This document shows positions 1-9,300 of a stretch of 54,381 nt of DNA, piece by piece. Made by a program: the position numbers and the translations under genes. Source of the DNA: Halioglobus japonicus. Its GTDB lineage: Bacteria; Pseudomonadota; Gammaproteobacteria; Pseudomonadales; Halieaceae. Where the stretch lies: assembly GCA_902705825.1 (NCBI GenBank), contig CACSIL010000053.1, positions 104,261-158,641 of the forward strand, written 5' to 3'. Below the pieces are notes generated by a model, which ran no database searches, was not told the DNA's origin, and saw nothing but the letters and a program-made list of their open reading frames with translations. Within the stretch, counting starts at the first letter, position 1. Every line of letters begins with the position of its first letter.

Positions 1-1
1 C

Positions 2-421
2 GATTTTGTAATGGGCGACAATGGCGGCAGCCTGCGTGCGGTGACCGACTACCTGAATCTGTGGGCACAGGAAGTGAGCAATATGGAGCACTTCCATTTG
101 CTGCGCTATGAGGATTTGCGCGCCAGACCGCGTGAAGAGCTGCGCGCCCTGCTGGACTTTATGAACGTGGAGGCCACTGACGCACACATTAATGCGGCGG
201 TGGATTACTCCTCCTACGAAAACATGAAGAAAATGGAAAGCTCGCAGCAGTTCCGCCTCGCTGGCGGGCGCATGATGCCGCGCGACAAGGATAATCCCAA
301 CAGCTTCAAGGTGCGCCGCGCCAAAGTCGGCGGCTACCGTGATTACTTCACCGATGAGGAAGTCGCGGCCATCGATCAACGTCTCGCCGAAACCCTGGAC
401 CCGCTGTTTAACTACAAGTAG
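2..421 (+). CDS. Sulfotransferase, C-terminal part (5' end outside window)
   Basis: The reading frame is open from base 2, so this is the 3' part of a longer gene. The 139 visible residues match the C-terminal third of PAPS-dependent sulfotransferases: a segment containing LLRYEDLRARP, then a helical part and the closing FKVRRAKVGGYRDYF region that helps hold PAPS. The complete sulfotransferase at 16379-17308 carries almost the same closing motif, so the two are paralogues. By family it moves sulfate from PAPS to a hydroxyl of a glycan, lipid or small molecule. The P-loop-like PSB motif and the catalytic His would lie upstream of the window. The substrate cannot be told, but the nearby glycosyltransferases point to a surface carbohydrate. 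Confidence 0.85.
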   Translation, partial: DFVMGDNGGSLRAVTDYLNLWAQEVSNMEHFHLLRYEDLRARPREELRALLDFMNVEATDAHINAAVDYSSYENMKKMESSQQFRLAGGRMMPRDKDNPNSFKVRRAKVGGYRDYFTDEEVAAIDQRLAETLDPLFNYK

Positions 422-739
422 TTTGCCCGCGCCGTCTATGCTGATACGGCAGTGCAGGCTGACATCTGGTCAGTTAAATGATGATCAGAATCGGCCTTAA
501 AATGGATGCTTTTCAGTTGATCCGAAGCGTTCAGGTGCGGATCGTACATCCACCCATTCTGGTGAACGGTACCGGCCACTTTTGACCCGCCAATCAATCA
601 GGTACCACCTTTCCTTACCTCGTTGCCATCGGTTTTTTGTTACTTCAATTTCCTCATAAGCCACTGTTTCCTATTGATTTTATTCTCTTTATACTGTATT
701 TATATACAGTACTTTAGCAAGGACGCAGAGGCCCCCACC
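422..739. other. Intergenic region before the HNH gene
   Basis: About 320 bp without a gene. The last 100 bp are AT-rich and hold the promoter and LexA box of the downstream gene. Around 571-590 the text GGCCACTTTTGACCCGCC resembles the ends of IS21-family elements, but no transposase or paired terminal repeat is visible, so this is at most a remnant. I see no convincing terminator for the sulfotransferase. Confidence 0.4.
692..711 (+). promoter_or_regulatory. LexA (SOS) box overlapping the HNH gene promoter
   Basis: TACTGTATTTATATACAGTA is a 20-bp dyad with perfect 8-bp arms around TTAT and fits the gammaproteobacterial CTGT-N8-ACAG SOS box, differing from the E. coli consensus at one central base. 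It lies 28 bp before the ATG at 740. It overlaps possible -10 elements (TATACT at 690-695, or TATTTA at 697-702 behind TTGATT at 674-679). Bound LexA would block RNA polymerase, so the gene should be induced by DNA damage. Confidence 0.8.
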
Positions 740-2059
740 ATGAACCAATATCCCACCACAATTGCACCCATCCCAATACGCGACCTATCCTCACTCGAAG
801 ACGAAATCACCGAACTCGCCGCGCACATCAATGCCGCGACCTTCCGGCTGCTCACGCTCATTCGTGAGTACGATGAGCGCCAGGGTTGGGGCGGTGGTGG
901 TCTCAAATCCTGTGCCCACTGGCTGAACTGGAAGTGCGGTATCAATCTCGGCGCGGCTCGCGAGAAGGTGCGTGTTGCCCATGCCCTGAAAGATCTGCCA
1001 CAGATCAGTGCAGCCCTGCGCAATGGCCGTATCAGTTTCTCAAAAGTACGCGCCATGACGCGCGTTGCCACCGCACAAAACGAGGATTACCTGTTGATGA
1101 TCGCCGACCATGGCACTGCAGCGCATGTCGAGCGGCTGGTATGCCAGTACCGCAGGGTACAACGTAATGAGGCGCTGGAACGCGACAACCAGTTGCATGC
1201 ACTGCGCGAGTTCAACTGGTACATCGATGGGGATGGCAGCTATGTCCTCAAGGGACGATTGAGCCCTGAACAAGGTGCACGTGTTGTGCAGGCACTGGAT
1301 GTGGCGATGGGAACGCTGCATGAAGAGCAGCGCAACTCGGCGGAAAACGTTTCCGCTGAAACGCCGGTAGCAGCGAAGCGTGCTGATGCATTGGAGCGTA
1401 TTGCCGATACCTTTTGGGGGCAGGGAGGGAGTAAGGATTCGGCTACTATCAAAGGCGGTGATCGCTGTACGCTTCATCTCCATACAGACATATCCACCTT
1501 AAGAGAAGACGGTGACGGCGCTGAATCTGAACTGGCAGATGGCGGACACGTTTCAGCTGAAACGTCCCGCCGACTGGCCTGTGATTGCGGTGTCGTGCGT
1601 TGGCGCGAAGATGCAAACGGCACGGCACTGGATATCGGGCGTCGTACCCGAAGTATTCCCCCGGCGATTCGCCGAGCGCTGGAGCGCCGTGACGGCGGCT
1701 GTCGTTTTCCCGGCTGCACCGCTCGGCATCATGTTGATGCGCACCACATACAGCACTGGGCCGATGGCGGAGAAACCCGCCTCGATAACCTGCTGCTACT
1801 GTGCCGCCATCACCATCGTCTGGTACACGAAGGTGGCTACAGCCTGGCGCTTGAATCGAATGAACCCGTATTCACCGCGCCAAATGGCAAGTTGATTCCA
1901 CAGGGCCCCGATACGCGTTTCAGCGGAAACGTTTTTGCCCTTGCCACCGCCAGCCAACAGGAACAGATCAATATCGATGCGACGACGCTGGTGCCACTGT
2001 GGTACGGCGATAAAATGGATGATGGAATGGCGGTGGATGGATTACTTCGGCGGGAGTGA
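740..2059 (+). CDS. DUF222 / HNH endonuclease (13E12-repeat-like family)
   Basis: A 439-aa protein with an N-terminal DUF222 domain (about residues 20-240; EYDERQGWGGGGLKSCAHWL and a helical repeat typical of the family) and a C-terminal HNH nuclease domain (about 315-370). The HNH domain shows CRFPGC from Cys321, then DAHHIQHWADGG and LCRHHHRLVHEGG, giving zinc-type cysteines and the His metal ligands. The ATG at 740 is chosen because it follows the SOS-box promoter; an in-frame start at 623 would put the LexA box inside the gene and add an implausible Phe/Leu-rich leader. The target DNA is unknown. Three copies of a 16-bp palindromic motif lie in its coding sequence, in the linker and tail rather than in the domains. 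In Mycobacterium tuberculosis several 13E12-repeat genes are LexA-regulated, which parallels the SOS box here. Confidence 0.85.
   Translation: MNQYPTTIAPIPIRDLSSLEDEITELAAHINAATFRLLTLIREYDERQGWGGGGLKSCAHWLNWKCGINLGAAREKVRVAHALKDLPQISAALRNGRISFSKVRAMTRVATAQNEDYLLMIADHGTAAHVERLVCQYRRVQRNEALERDNQLHALREFNWYIDGDGSYVLKGRLSPEQGARVVQALDVAMGTLHEEQRNSAENVSAETPVAAKRADALERIADTFWGQGGSKDSATIKGGDRCTLHLHTDISTLREDGDGAESELADGGHVSAETSRRLACDCGVVRWREDANGTALDIGRRTRSIPPAIRRALERRDGGCRFPGCTARHHVDAHHIQHWADGGETRLDNLLLLCRHHHRLVHEGGYSLALESNEPVFTAPNGKLIPQGPDTRFSGNVFALATASQQEQINIDATTLVPLWYGDKMDDGMAVDGLLRRE
1348..1363. repeat. 16-bp palindromic motif, copy 1 (inside HNH gene)
   Basis: CGTTTCCGCTGAAACG, an imperfect palindrome encoding NVSAET around residues 203-208, in the DUF222-HNH linker. 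It is the exact reverse complement of copy 3. Bases 1340-1356 also form an overlapping inverted repeat, GCGGAAA-ACG-TTTCCGC. Confidence 0.8.
1548..1565. repeat. Palindromic motif, copy 2 (perfect 18-bp palindrome)
   Basis: ACGTTTCAGCTGAAACGT is a perfect palindrome containing the 16-bp motif at 1549-1564. It encodes HVSAET, in the same reading frame relation as copy 1, and lies just before the HNH domain. Confidence 0.85.
1916..1931. repeat. 16-bp palindromic motif, copy 3 (inside HNH gene)
   Basis: CGTTTCAGCGGAAACG, reverse complement of copy 1. It is read in a different frame (RFSGNV, about residues 393-397), so the DNA motif is kept although the peptide is not. It lies in the C-terminal tail after the HNH domain. 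Confidence 0.8.
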
Positions 2060-2092
2060 TTTTCTTTTGGGCTCGATATAGGCGGGGAGCCG

Positions 2093-2776
2093 CTAATCAA
2101 TACGATCTATTTTTCCATCCAGCAGCTGGATACGGTAGTCGCAGCGCGCTGCAATTTCCGGGTCGTGCGTGGAGATAAGAAAGGTGGTGCGCTCTTCTCG
2201 ATTGATGATTTTCATCTGTTCCATCACCTGAAAGCCGGTTTCCCTATCCAGGTTGCCTGTCGGCTCGTCTGCCAGTACCAGGTTGGGCTTGTTCATGAGC
2301 GCCCTGGCAATCGCGACTCGCTGCTTCTGCCCACCGGAGAGCTGAGTCGAGAGGTAATCAACACGGTCGGCCAGACCTACCCGCTCCAATAATTCGCCTG
2401 CGCGCTCACGCATGGCACGACTCAGATTGTTATTCGGTGCGGCTGCCGGGAAGGCAACGTTCTCGCGTGCGGTGAAATCTGGCAGCAGGTGGTGCGCCTG
2501 AAAAACAAAACCGAGGTGGCGATTGCGAAACTGTGATCGCTGGTCTTCCTTCAGGTGAGTGACGTCCTGATCGAGCAATGACATGCGCCCTGCGGTGGCG
2601 CTTAATAGAAGGCCTACGATAGACAGTAACGTGCTCTTTCCAGATCCTGAAGGCCCCAGCAGTGCCACTAACTCTCCCGCCTGCAGCTTGAAACTGACGC
2701 CATTGAGTACGGGGGTTTCAACCTCCCGGGAGCGGAAGATCTTGGTGATGTCCTCAACCTCCAGGATGGCCGTCAT
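2093..2776 (-). CDS. ABC transporter ATP-binding protein (LolD/MacB type)
   Basis: A 227-aa ATPase of the LolD/MacB class. It has Walker [10 protein letters not shown], a Q-loop, the [15 protein letters not shown] signature, Walker [13 protein letters not shown] and a switch His in LISTHD. It would power the FtsX-like permease encoded just upstream; the two genes overlap by 4 nt (ATGA), implying coupled translation. With the adaptor gene before them they form a three-gene exporter operon read leftwards. Such tripartite systems export lipids, peptides or small molecules to or across the outer membrane. No TolC-like outer membrane protein is encoded next to it, so a shared one would be needed. 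The substrate is unknown. Confidence 0.92.
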   Translation of the reverse strand: MTAILEVEDITKIFRSREVETPVLNGVSFKLQAGELVALLGPSGSGKSTLLSIVGLLLSATAGRMSLLDQDVTHLKEDQRSQFRNRHLGFVFQAHHLLPDFTARENVAFPAAAPNNNLSRAMRERAGELLERVGLADRVDYLSTQLSGGQKQRVAIARALMNKPNLVLADEPTGNLDRETGFQVMEQMKIINREERTTFLISTHDPEIAARCDYRIQLLDGKIDRID

Positions 2777-3972
2777 TGCTGAATCGCCTCGAGCGGGTCC
2801 ACATTGGCCGCAGCCCTAGCGGGCAGGGCTGCGGCCAGCACAGCACCCAGTGCTGTCAGGCTTATCACCAGCAGGTAACCACCTTGTTCAGGGGCAATGG
2901 GGAGGATGGGGCTGCCATTGGCCTGCTTGATCGAAAATAACCAGAGGCAGAGCCCGTACCCTGCAAGTGCGCCTATCATTCCTCCCACCAACCCTACGAG
3001 CAGGCCTTGCAATATGAATACACTGGCCACGAAACGCCGGGAGATTCCGAAAGAACGCATAATGCCAATCTCGCTGCGGCGCCGATAGGTAGACAGTAAC
3101 AACGCGCTGGCCACAACGATAACGATTGAGATCATCGCAAACAGCTGAATCAGTGACCCGGTGCTACTCTGCGCTGACAGGGCATCTTGCAGGTTCCGAT
3201 TTTCTTCCTGCCATGAGCGCGTTCGCAGTGATGTTTGCGCCTCTAGTGCCTCGGCGATCAAAGGTGCCTGGTTTGGGTCAGACAGTTTTACTGACAGCTG
3301 GCTGACGCCTTCAGGCAGGTCGAACAGCGGCCGCGCCGAGCGCAGATTGAGATAGGCAATTCTCTCATCCACACTGGCGATACCGATTTCAAAAATCCCA
3401 CGCACAGTCACTAAGCGCTCTCGGTCGCGATCCGTGCGCAGGATCACGGGCTGGCCAATATTCAGCCCAAGGTCGTGCGCCAGGTTGGAACCAATCAGCA
3501 AACTGCCGGCCGACAAGTCGGCATTGCCGCGCACAACGTTGCGAGCTATCGGGGCGACGACAGAGAGTTTTTCCGGCTCAATACCCAATACCACCACCGG
3601 TGCTACTGCTTCACCGCGAACAAGAAAGCCGTTGCCGCTAATTTCCGGGCGGGCTGCGACGACACCTGGCATCTGTTCAATCATTCTGACGAGGCTCTGC
3701 CAGTCTCTGATCTGGCGCCGCTGGGCGGTTGAGACAGGCGTTGCCGCATAATCGTCCTGTGCTGTAAGCACAGCGGCAATCTGCAGATCAGGTTCCACCG
3801 TAACGTGTGCGATGCTGCCGGTGGTCTGCTCTGTCAATGTCACCGCCAGCCCATTGATCAAGGCGGTGATAAATACAAATGCGACAACCCCCAGTGCGAC
3901 GCCGGCAATTAGCAACGCGGTTTGCAGTACATTTGAAGTCAAGTATCGCCATGCCACCTGCCACCGGAACAT
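2773..3972 (-). CDS. ABC transporter permease (FtsX/MacB-like)
   Basis: A 399-aa permease with the MacB/FtsX layout: TM1 near residues 17-38 (ALLIAGVALGVVAFVFITAL), a large periplasmic domain of about 210 residues, then three C-terminal helices. The conserved RRRSEIGIMRSFGIS loop lies between TM2 and TM3. The ATG at 3972 is chosen because it begins at MFRWQVAWRYLTSN, the usual cytoplasmic lead-in, and lies 4 bp after the adaptor stop; a longer start at 4044 would overlap the adaptor gene. It works with the ATPase downstream (4-nt overlap). The exported molecule is not evident. Confidence 0.9.
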   Translation of the reverse strand: MFRWQVAWRYLTSNVLQTALLIAGVALGVVAFVFITALINGLAVTLTEQTTGSIAHVTVEPDLQIAAVLTAQDDYAATPVSTAQRRQIRDWQSLVRMIEQMPGVVAARPEISGNGFLVRGEAVAPVVVLGIEPEKLSVVAPIARNVVRGNADLSAGSLLIGSNLAHDLGLNIGQPVILRTDRDRERLVTVRGIFEIGIASVDERIAYLNLRSARPLFDLPEGVSQLSVKLSDPNQAPLIAEALEAQTSLRTRSWQEENRNLQDALSAQSSTGSLIQLFAMISIVIVVASALLLSTYRRRSEIGIMRSFGISRRFVASVFILQGLLVGLVGGMIGALAGYGLCLWLFSIKQANGSPILPIAPEQGGYLLVISLTALGAVLAAALPARAAANVDPLEAIQQ

Positions 3973-3976
3973 AGTG

Positions 3977-5053
3977 TCAGGGTGCCGTGGGCGGTGTGCT
4001 GTCCAGCGGGTGAACTTCATCACCCTCTGCAAGCGATGTCGCACTCGCCACGACTGTTTCTTTGCCTTGCAGGCCAGCAGTAATAATTACCCGCGGCCCG
4101 GGCCAATCGAAAATTTCGACCGGTACAACGTGAATACGATTCTGCTCGACTACCAATGCCTGAAATCGACCTCCTTGTAGTTGCACCGCGCTGCGCGGGA
4201 CGGAAACTGCATCCTCGAGTTGCTCGACGATAATACTGGTGTTGATCGTCCTTCCCGGCAGCAAACTGTCAGCGGTGGCTTCAGTCTCCAGGCGAACAAT
4301 CCGACCACCGGTAGTCGGGTCAACACGGGGCGATATTTCAGACACCACAGCGTTAAAAGTTTCAGCGGATCCAGCCGGGTTTATGAGCGCTGACTGCCCA
4401 AGCTGCAACGCATCGGCGTAGTATTCGTCGGCCTCCGCTTCAACCTCAAGCTCGACAGAACCAATATCGAATAAACCTGTTTCGGTAGACACCACCTGCC
4501 CCACATCGACCGGCCTGGCCAGTACCAGCCCGTCGATGGGTGAGCGAATAACAAATTTCTCTGCGCGAACCGCGACCTGCCGCTCTGCCGCCCGGGCGGC
4601 ATCCAGTCGCGCCTTGAGCGCATCGACTTCTGACAACACGTCATCCAGATTCTGTGTGGATACAAAGCCCTTCTGAACCAGTTCCCGAGTGCGGGTGAGT
4701 TGATTGTTTGCTCGCGCCAGTTCTGCAGCCAGCGCAATCGCCTCGGCCCGACTCGCACTGAGCGTCGCAATCTCTTCCTCAGCGGCCACTCTGGCGATCA
4801 CCTCTCCGGCGGTGACATGCTGGTTTTCATCCTTCAGCAACTCGATAACCTGCCCGGGTTGTTCAGCGCGCACGCTGACCTCCTGCTTCGGCATAACGCG
4901 GCCCACAATCGACAAAACCCGCTCCGCCGGCCCGCGCTCAACCACCACCACGGGCACCTTGGGGATACGTGATTGAATGCCGTAGTAAAGCACAGCGGCG
5001 ACTACGGCTACCGTGCCCACCAAATACAGTATCTTCAGAGAGTATCGACGCAA
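3977..5053 (-). CDS. HlyD/MacA-family periplasmic adaptor
   Basis: A 358-aa membrane-fusion protein: one N-terminal membrane anchor (about residues 7-25), a lipoyl/barrel-sandwich region (GRVMPKQEVSVRAEQPGQVIELL), a helical hairpin around residues 90-160, then beta-barrel and membrane-proximal domains. It would bridge the inner-membrane ABC permease to an outer-membrane channel. The only start in a sensible position is TTG (5053-5051) with a weak ribosome site, so the start is uncertain. It is the first gene of the adaptor-permease-ATPase operon. Confidence 0.88.
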   Translation of the reverse strand: MRRYSLKILYLVGTVAVVAAVLYYGIQSRIPKVPVVVVERGPAERVLSIVGRVMPKQEVSVRAEQPGQVIELLKDENQHVTAGEVIARVAAEEEIATLSASRAEAIALAAELARANNQLTRTRELVQKGFVSTQNLDDVLSEVDALKARLDAARAAERQVAVRAEKFVIRSPIDGLVLARPVDVGQVVSTETGLFDIGSVELEVEAEADEYYADALQLGQSALINPAGSAETFNAVVSEISPRVDPTTGGRIVRLETEATADSLLPGRTINTSIIVEQLEDAVSVPRSAVQLQGGRFQALVVEQNRIHVVPVEIFDWPGPRVIITAGLQGKETVVASATSLAEGDEVHPLDSTPPTAP

Positions 5054-5325
5054 TGTAGTGTCCCGGTTGTCGAATTTGACGGTCTTGCAGTGTTAACAAG
5101 CATCCAAGCCAGTCTTATTGTCTAGTGGCTTTCTTGTATCGCTCGAGGAATCCATTTCTAAGCTGCTGTATATTCCTTTTTTCACTTTAGCCACTTTAGC
5201 AAGCGTCCTGCCACTAATACAGCGGATGGTTCACGACATTTTGCCTATGCGTTGCATCGTGGGGATACCTTTCCCCGACTGGGGTGCCTGAAGACCCCTT
5301 CAATATCGTCTAGCCGCAGCAGCAC
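5054..5325. other. Intergenic region between the two efflux operons
   Basis: 272 bp between two leftward operons. It should hold the promoter of the ABC operon and the 3' end of the RND operon transcript. A short GC hairpin (GGGGA/TCCCC, 5261-5276) lies about 50 bp after the RND adaptor stop but has no T-run. I cannot assign a clear promoter. Confidence 0.3.
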
Positions 5326-6384
5326 CTACTCTTGCCGGGGCAGCACCAGATCACCTGACGCCAGGCCGCTGATAACTTCGACCATACCGTCCGGGCCGGC
5401 TTGTCCGAGTCGGACAAAGCGCCGCTCGACAACGCCTTTGCGCGCTACCCACACCACGTCCAGCTGGCCGACATTGGCCACGCGGTCAGCGGCTACCAGC
5501 AGCTGCGGACGGTAACCGGCGAATACCTGTAGCCGTGCGTACATGCCAGGCAGCAGTGTTTGGTCCGAGGGCAATATCGCGCGGACCAGAAAGCTGCGCG
5601 AGCCTGGGTCTGCTGCCGGCACAATCTCCTGAATGCGAGCTGTGAAAGTGCGCTGTACCGATGGGACCTCCACCTGCAAGTCCTCGCCGGGTTTTAGTGT
5701 CAGTGCCAGTTGCTCTCGGACCCAGGCCTCCACCTGCAGCGAGAACGGGTTGTACAGGGCCAGCAATTTTTGGCTGGGGGTGGCGGTGTCGCCCGGCTCG
5801 GCAAAACGATCGACGATGCGCCCGGCAATGGGCGAGCGTATATCGGTGAAGCTGACAGCCGTCTCGGCTTCCTGCAGCGTCTGCTGCGCTGCGCCCAGAT
5901 CGGCCTCCAGCGCGGCCGCATTGGCGCGCGCGGCATCGCGGTCGGCAATGGCAATCAAACCGCGTTTGTGTAGCTCCTCGGCGCGCGCCAGGTTTTGTCT
6001 GGCCTGTGTCACTCTCGCCTGTACGGCAAGAATCTGTTCTCTGGCCTGCTGCGCGCGTGCCAGCAAGTCGCTCTTTTCCAGCTCTATCAGTAATTGTCCG
6101 GGCTCGACCACATCGCCGGCCCGCACAGAAATGCCAGTGATACGCGCCAGCAGACGCGAGGAGATGATAGTCGTCTCTCGGGCCTCGATGGAGGCGGGCA
6201 CCGATTCGGTGAAAGGCACTTGCTGCACAGTGACGGCGATCGCCTCGCTGGTGTCGATGGTGACGGGCGCCGCCAGACCGGGGGCGATCTTGTCGGTGAA
6301 CACGCCCGCCATGGCAGCCACTAGTAAGGCCAGTATCAGCAGCGCGGCCGCAGCCAGCAGGAGTGTGCGGGGAATCTTGTTCAT
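5326..6384 (-). CDS. RND efflux periplasmic adaptor (AcrA/HlyD family)
   Basis: A 352-aa adaptor with an N-terminal hydrophobic segment (about residues 8-27), beta-barrel and lipoyl halves (ISVRAGDVVEPGQLLIELEKSD), an alpha-hairpin of about 75 residues and the DIRSPIAGRIVDRFAEPGDT motif typical of RND adaptors. It is coupled to the RND permease by a 4-nt overlap. It would link the inner-membrane pump to an outer-membrane channel, none of which is encoded nearby. It is the last gene of the arsR - RND permease - adaptor operon, an unusual order since most RND adaptors precede the pump. Confidence 0.92.
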   Translation of the reverse strand: MNKIPRTLLLAAAALLILALLVAAMAGVFTDKIAPGLAAPVTIDTSEAIAVTVQQVPFTESVPASIEARETTIISSRLLARITGISVRAGDVVEPGQLLIELEKSDLLARAQQAREQILAVQARVTQARQNLARAEELHKRGLIAIADRDAARANAAALEADLGAAQQTLQEAETAVSFTDIRSPIAGRIVDRFAEPGDTATPSQKLLALYNPFSLQVEAWVREQLALTLKPGEDLQVEVPSVQRTFTARIQEIVPAADPGSRSFLVRAILPSDQTLLPGMYARLQVFAGYRPQLLVAADRVANVGQLDVVWVARKGVVERRFVRLGQAGPDGMVEVISGLASGDLVLPRQE

Positions 6385-9300
6385 GCTGTGACGTCCTCGT
6401 CAAAAACCAACAGGTAGACCGCAGGCACCACGATCAGGGTCAGCAAGGTGGATGCGATGATGCCAAAAATAATGGCCAGAGCCAGCCCGCTGAATACTGG
6501 GTCCAGCGTTATGATCAGATTGCCCAGCACTGTGGTGCCAGCGGTCAGCATCACCGGTCGCATCCGCACCGCGCCGGCCTGCAACAGCGCTTCCTGCACT
6601 GTGTCGCCGCGAGCTCTGGCCTGACTGATAAACTCAACCAGAATCAGGGAATTGCGCACCACAATGCCGGCCAGCGCGATCATCCCTATCATTGCCGTTG
6701 CGGTAAACAACACCGGGTCGGGTGCTCCACCGACGACCCGCTCACCGAACTGGTTCATCAGCCAGAAGCCGGGCATGATGCCGATGATCGTCAGGGGTAT
6801 GGATGACATGATGATCAGTGCCAGCGCGGTAGAGCGCGTTTGCAACTGCAACATGGCGAAGATCACCAGTAGCGCGAACAGATAGCCCAGGCCCATATCG
6901 CGGAATACGTCGACAGTAATACGCCATTCACCCTCGCCGCCCCACACTACCGAGGTATCAGCCGGCAGCTGCCAACTGTCGCCGCCGCCGCTATTGAGAT
7001 AGGTGCGCGCATACCAGGGTGCACTGTCGCGCGCCGGCGCGCCCTCATCGGCGCTCAAATCGGCAATCACTTCCGCCGGCGTGCGACCGTTGAGTTCCGC
7101 CATGACATATACCACCGGGCGTAAATCCTTGTGGTGGATGGTTTGGTCGGCGGTACTTTGCTGGAACCGCCCCAGTTCACCCAGTGGCACGAGTGGCTGC
7201 GGGGCGATGTCCAGGCCCTGATCGGTACTGGCTTTGGTAACGCCCTGGCGGCCTTTTACCAGCAGGCTCTCGAAACCTTGCTGCGAAACGCGCAAGTGCG
7301 GATCCAGTCGCAGTTCCATTGGCAGTGGCCGGGCCTCGCGTTCAAGTTGCAGGTAGCCGGCAGTGTAGCCCGCATTGGCCATGGCCAGCGTGCTGGCGAT
7401 GTCTTCCGTGGCAACACCGGACAGCGCGGCCTTTTGCTTGTCGGTTACGAAACGCCGGCGCTCCTGTGCATCCGCTATGGTCGAGTCGAGTTCCACCACG
7501 TGGGCCTCGCGCGACAGGCGATCCAGCAGCGTGGTGGCCGCGGCCTGTTGCGTACTGTATGGCGTCAGCGTATCGCCGTAGATCTCTGCCACCAACGTGC
7601 TGAGCACGGGCGGCCCCGGCGGTACTTCGACAACCTTGATTTTTACCCCGTCGTGATTGATCGGTGCCAGTAGTTCGCGCAGGCGCAGCACTATCGCATG
7701 CGACTGTTGCGCGCGGCGGGACTTGTCGGCCAACGTGAGCCGCAACTCGCCCATGTGCGCGCCCTCGCGCAGGTAGTAGCGGCGCACCAGGCCGTTAAAA
7801 TCGATAGGCGATGCGACCCCGACAAACGCCGCAATGGCCATGACCTCAGGCAGCCGGCGCACCTGGTTCGCCACCTCGCGTGTGACCGCCGCGGTTTGCT
7901 CCAGGCTTGCGCTTTCGGGCATATCGATCAGCACCTGCACTTCGTTTTTGTTGTCGAACGGCAGCAGCTTCAGGGGTACTGCGCGCAACAGTGGCAGGAT
8001 GGCGGTTGCAATGAACAGGGCGAGTACCAGCCACAGCAGTGCTTTGGCGCGGCCGCGATGGCCGATCACCGGCGCCATCGCGCGGCGGTAAAAACTGTCT
8101 TGCGGTGCTGCGATATCTGCACCGGATGAGCCTGGGGGTGCCACCAGCAACCGACTGGCCAGCCACGGCGTAACCAGAAAAGCCACCAGCGTGCTGGCGA
8201 TGACGCTGACCGGCACGTTGAAGGCCATTGGCGCCATGTAAGGCCCCATCATGCCGGTGATGAATGCCAGCGGCAGGAAGGCGACAACGATGGTGACCGT
8301 GGACAATATCAGCGGTGTACGAATCTCGGCGATGGCGGCTACCACGCGCTCGCGCAGCGGCATCGACGTGCGGTGCATGAAGCGGGATATGTTGTCTACC
8401 CCGGTAATGGGATCGTCGACCAGTAGGCCCAATGACAGGATCAGCGCGAACAGCGTCACGCGATTGATCGTGTAACCCATTGCGTAGTCCAGGCCCAGTG
8501 TGATGCCGTAGCAGATCGGTACCGCCAGCCCGACCACCACGGCGGCGCGCCAGCCCAGAAATACGCCGATGAACATCACCACGGTAACGATCGCGAACGC
8601 GAGGCTGGCGGTGAGGTCGTTCACTTTTTCGTCTGCTGTCTGGCCGTAGTCGCGCAGCACCTCCACCTGCACATCGGGTGGCAGCAAGGTGTCTTGCAGG
8701 TGGGCCATTGCGCCATGTACCGCCTGTGCGACAGTAACCGCATTGGCGCCGCGCTGCTTGGCGACCGATATGGCGACCATCGGATGGGAGGCCCCGGCGG
8801 CAGTGTCTGCGCGCGCGGCGGGGTGGGCTGCGGTGAAATCAATCCAGGTATAACTGTCGCTTTCCGCGGGACCGTCCTCGATACGCGCTACATCGCGCAG
8901 ATAGACCGGCACTGAGTCGATGACATTGACTACGAGGGTCTCCAGTGCCTTGCTGTCCGCCACAAAGTCACCGACCTCCAGTTCGATGGAATCATTGCTC
9001 AAGGTCCAGTTGCCAGCAGAGCGGCGCACGTTCGATACCGCCAGTGCCGATACGATATCGGCTGTCGTGGTTTTGCGCGCCCCCATGCTCTCGGGGTTGA
9101 TCAATATTTTGATCGTGCGCGGCCGCCCCCCCACCACATTGACTTCTCCCGCCTCCGGTATGCCCTGCAACACGGTGGAGACCTCATCGGCGATGCGTCG
9201 CAGTTCGTAGTCGCTGTATCGGTCGGCGTTCATGCTCCACAGGCCGAGCATCACAATGGGCACATCATCCACCTCTACCGGATGCACTAACCAGCTGCTG

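Noticed and set aside
5486..6403. A 305-codon frame on the minus strand and a 252-codon frame on the plus strand over the RND adaptor gene
   Set aside because: They are GC-driven shadows of the adaptor coding sequence, with His/Arg-rich or Ser/Ala-rich composition and no family motif.
9126..9132. C7 run in the RND pump gene
   Set aside because: Seven bases in a GC-rich gene are expected by chance, and efflux genes are not usual phase-variable targets.
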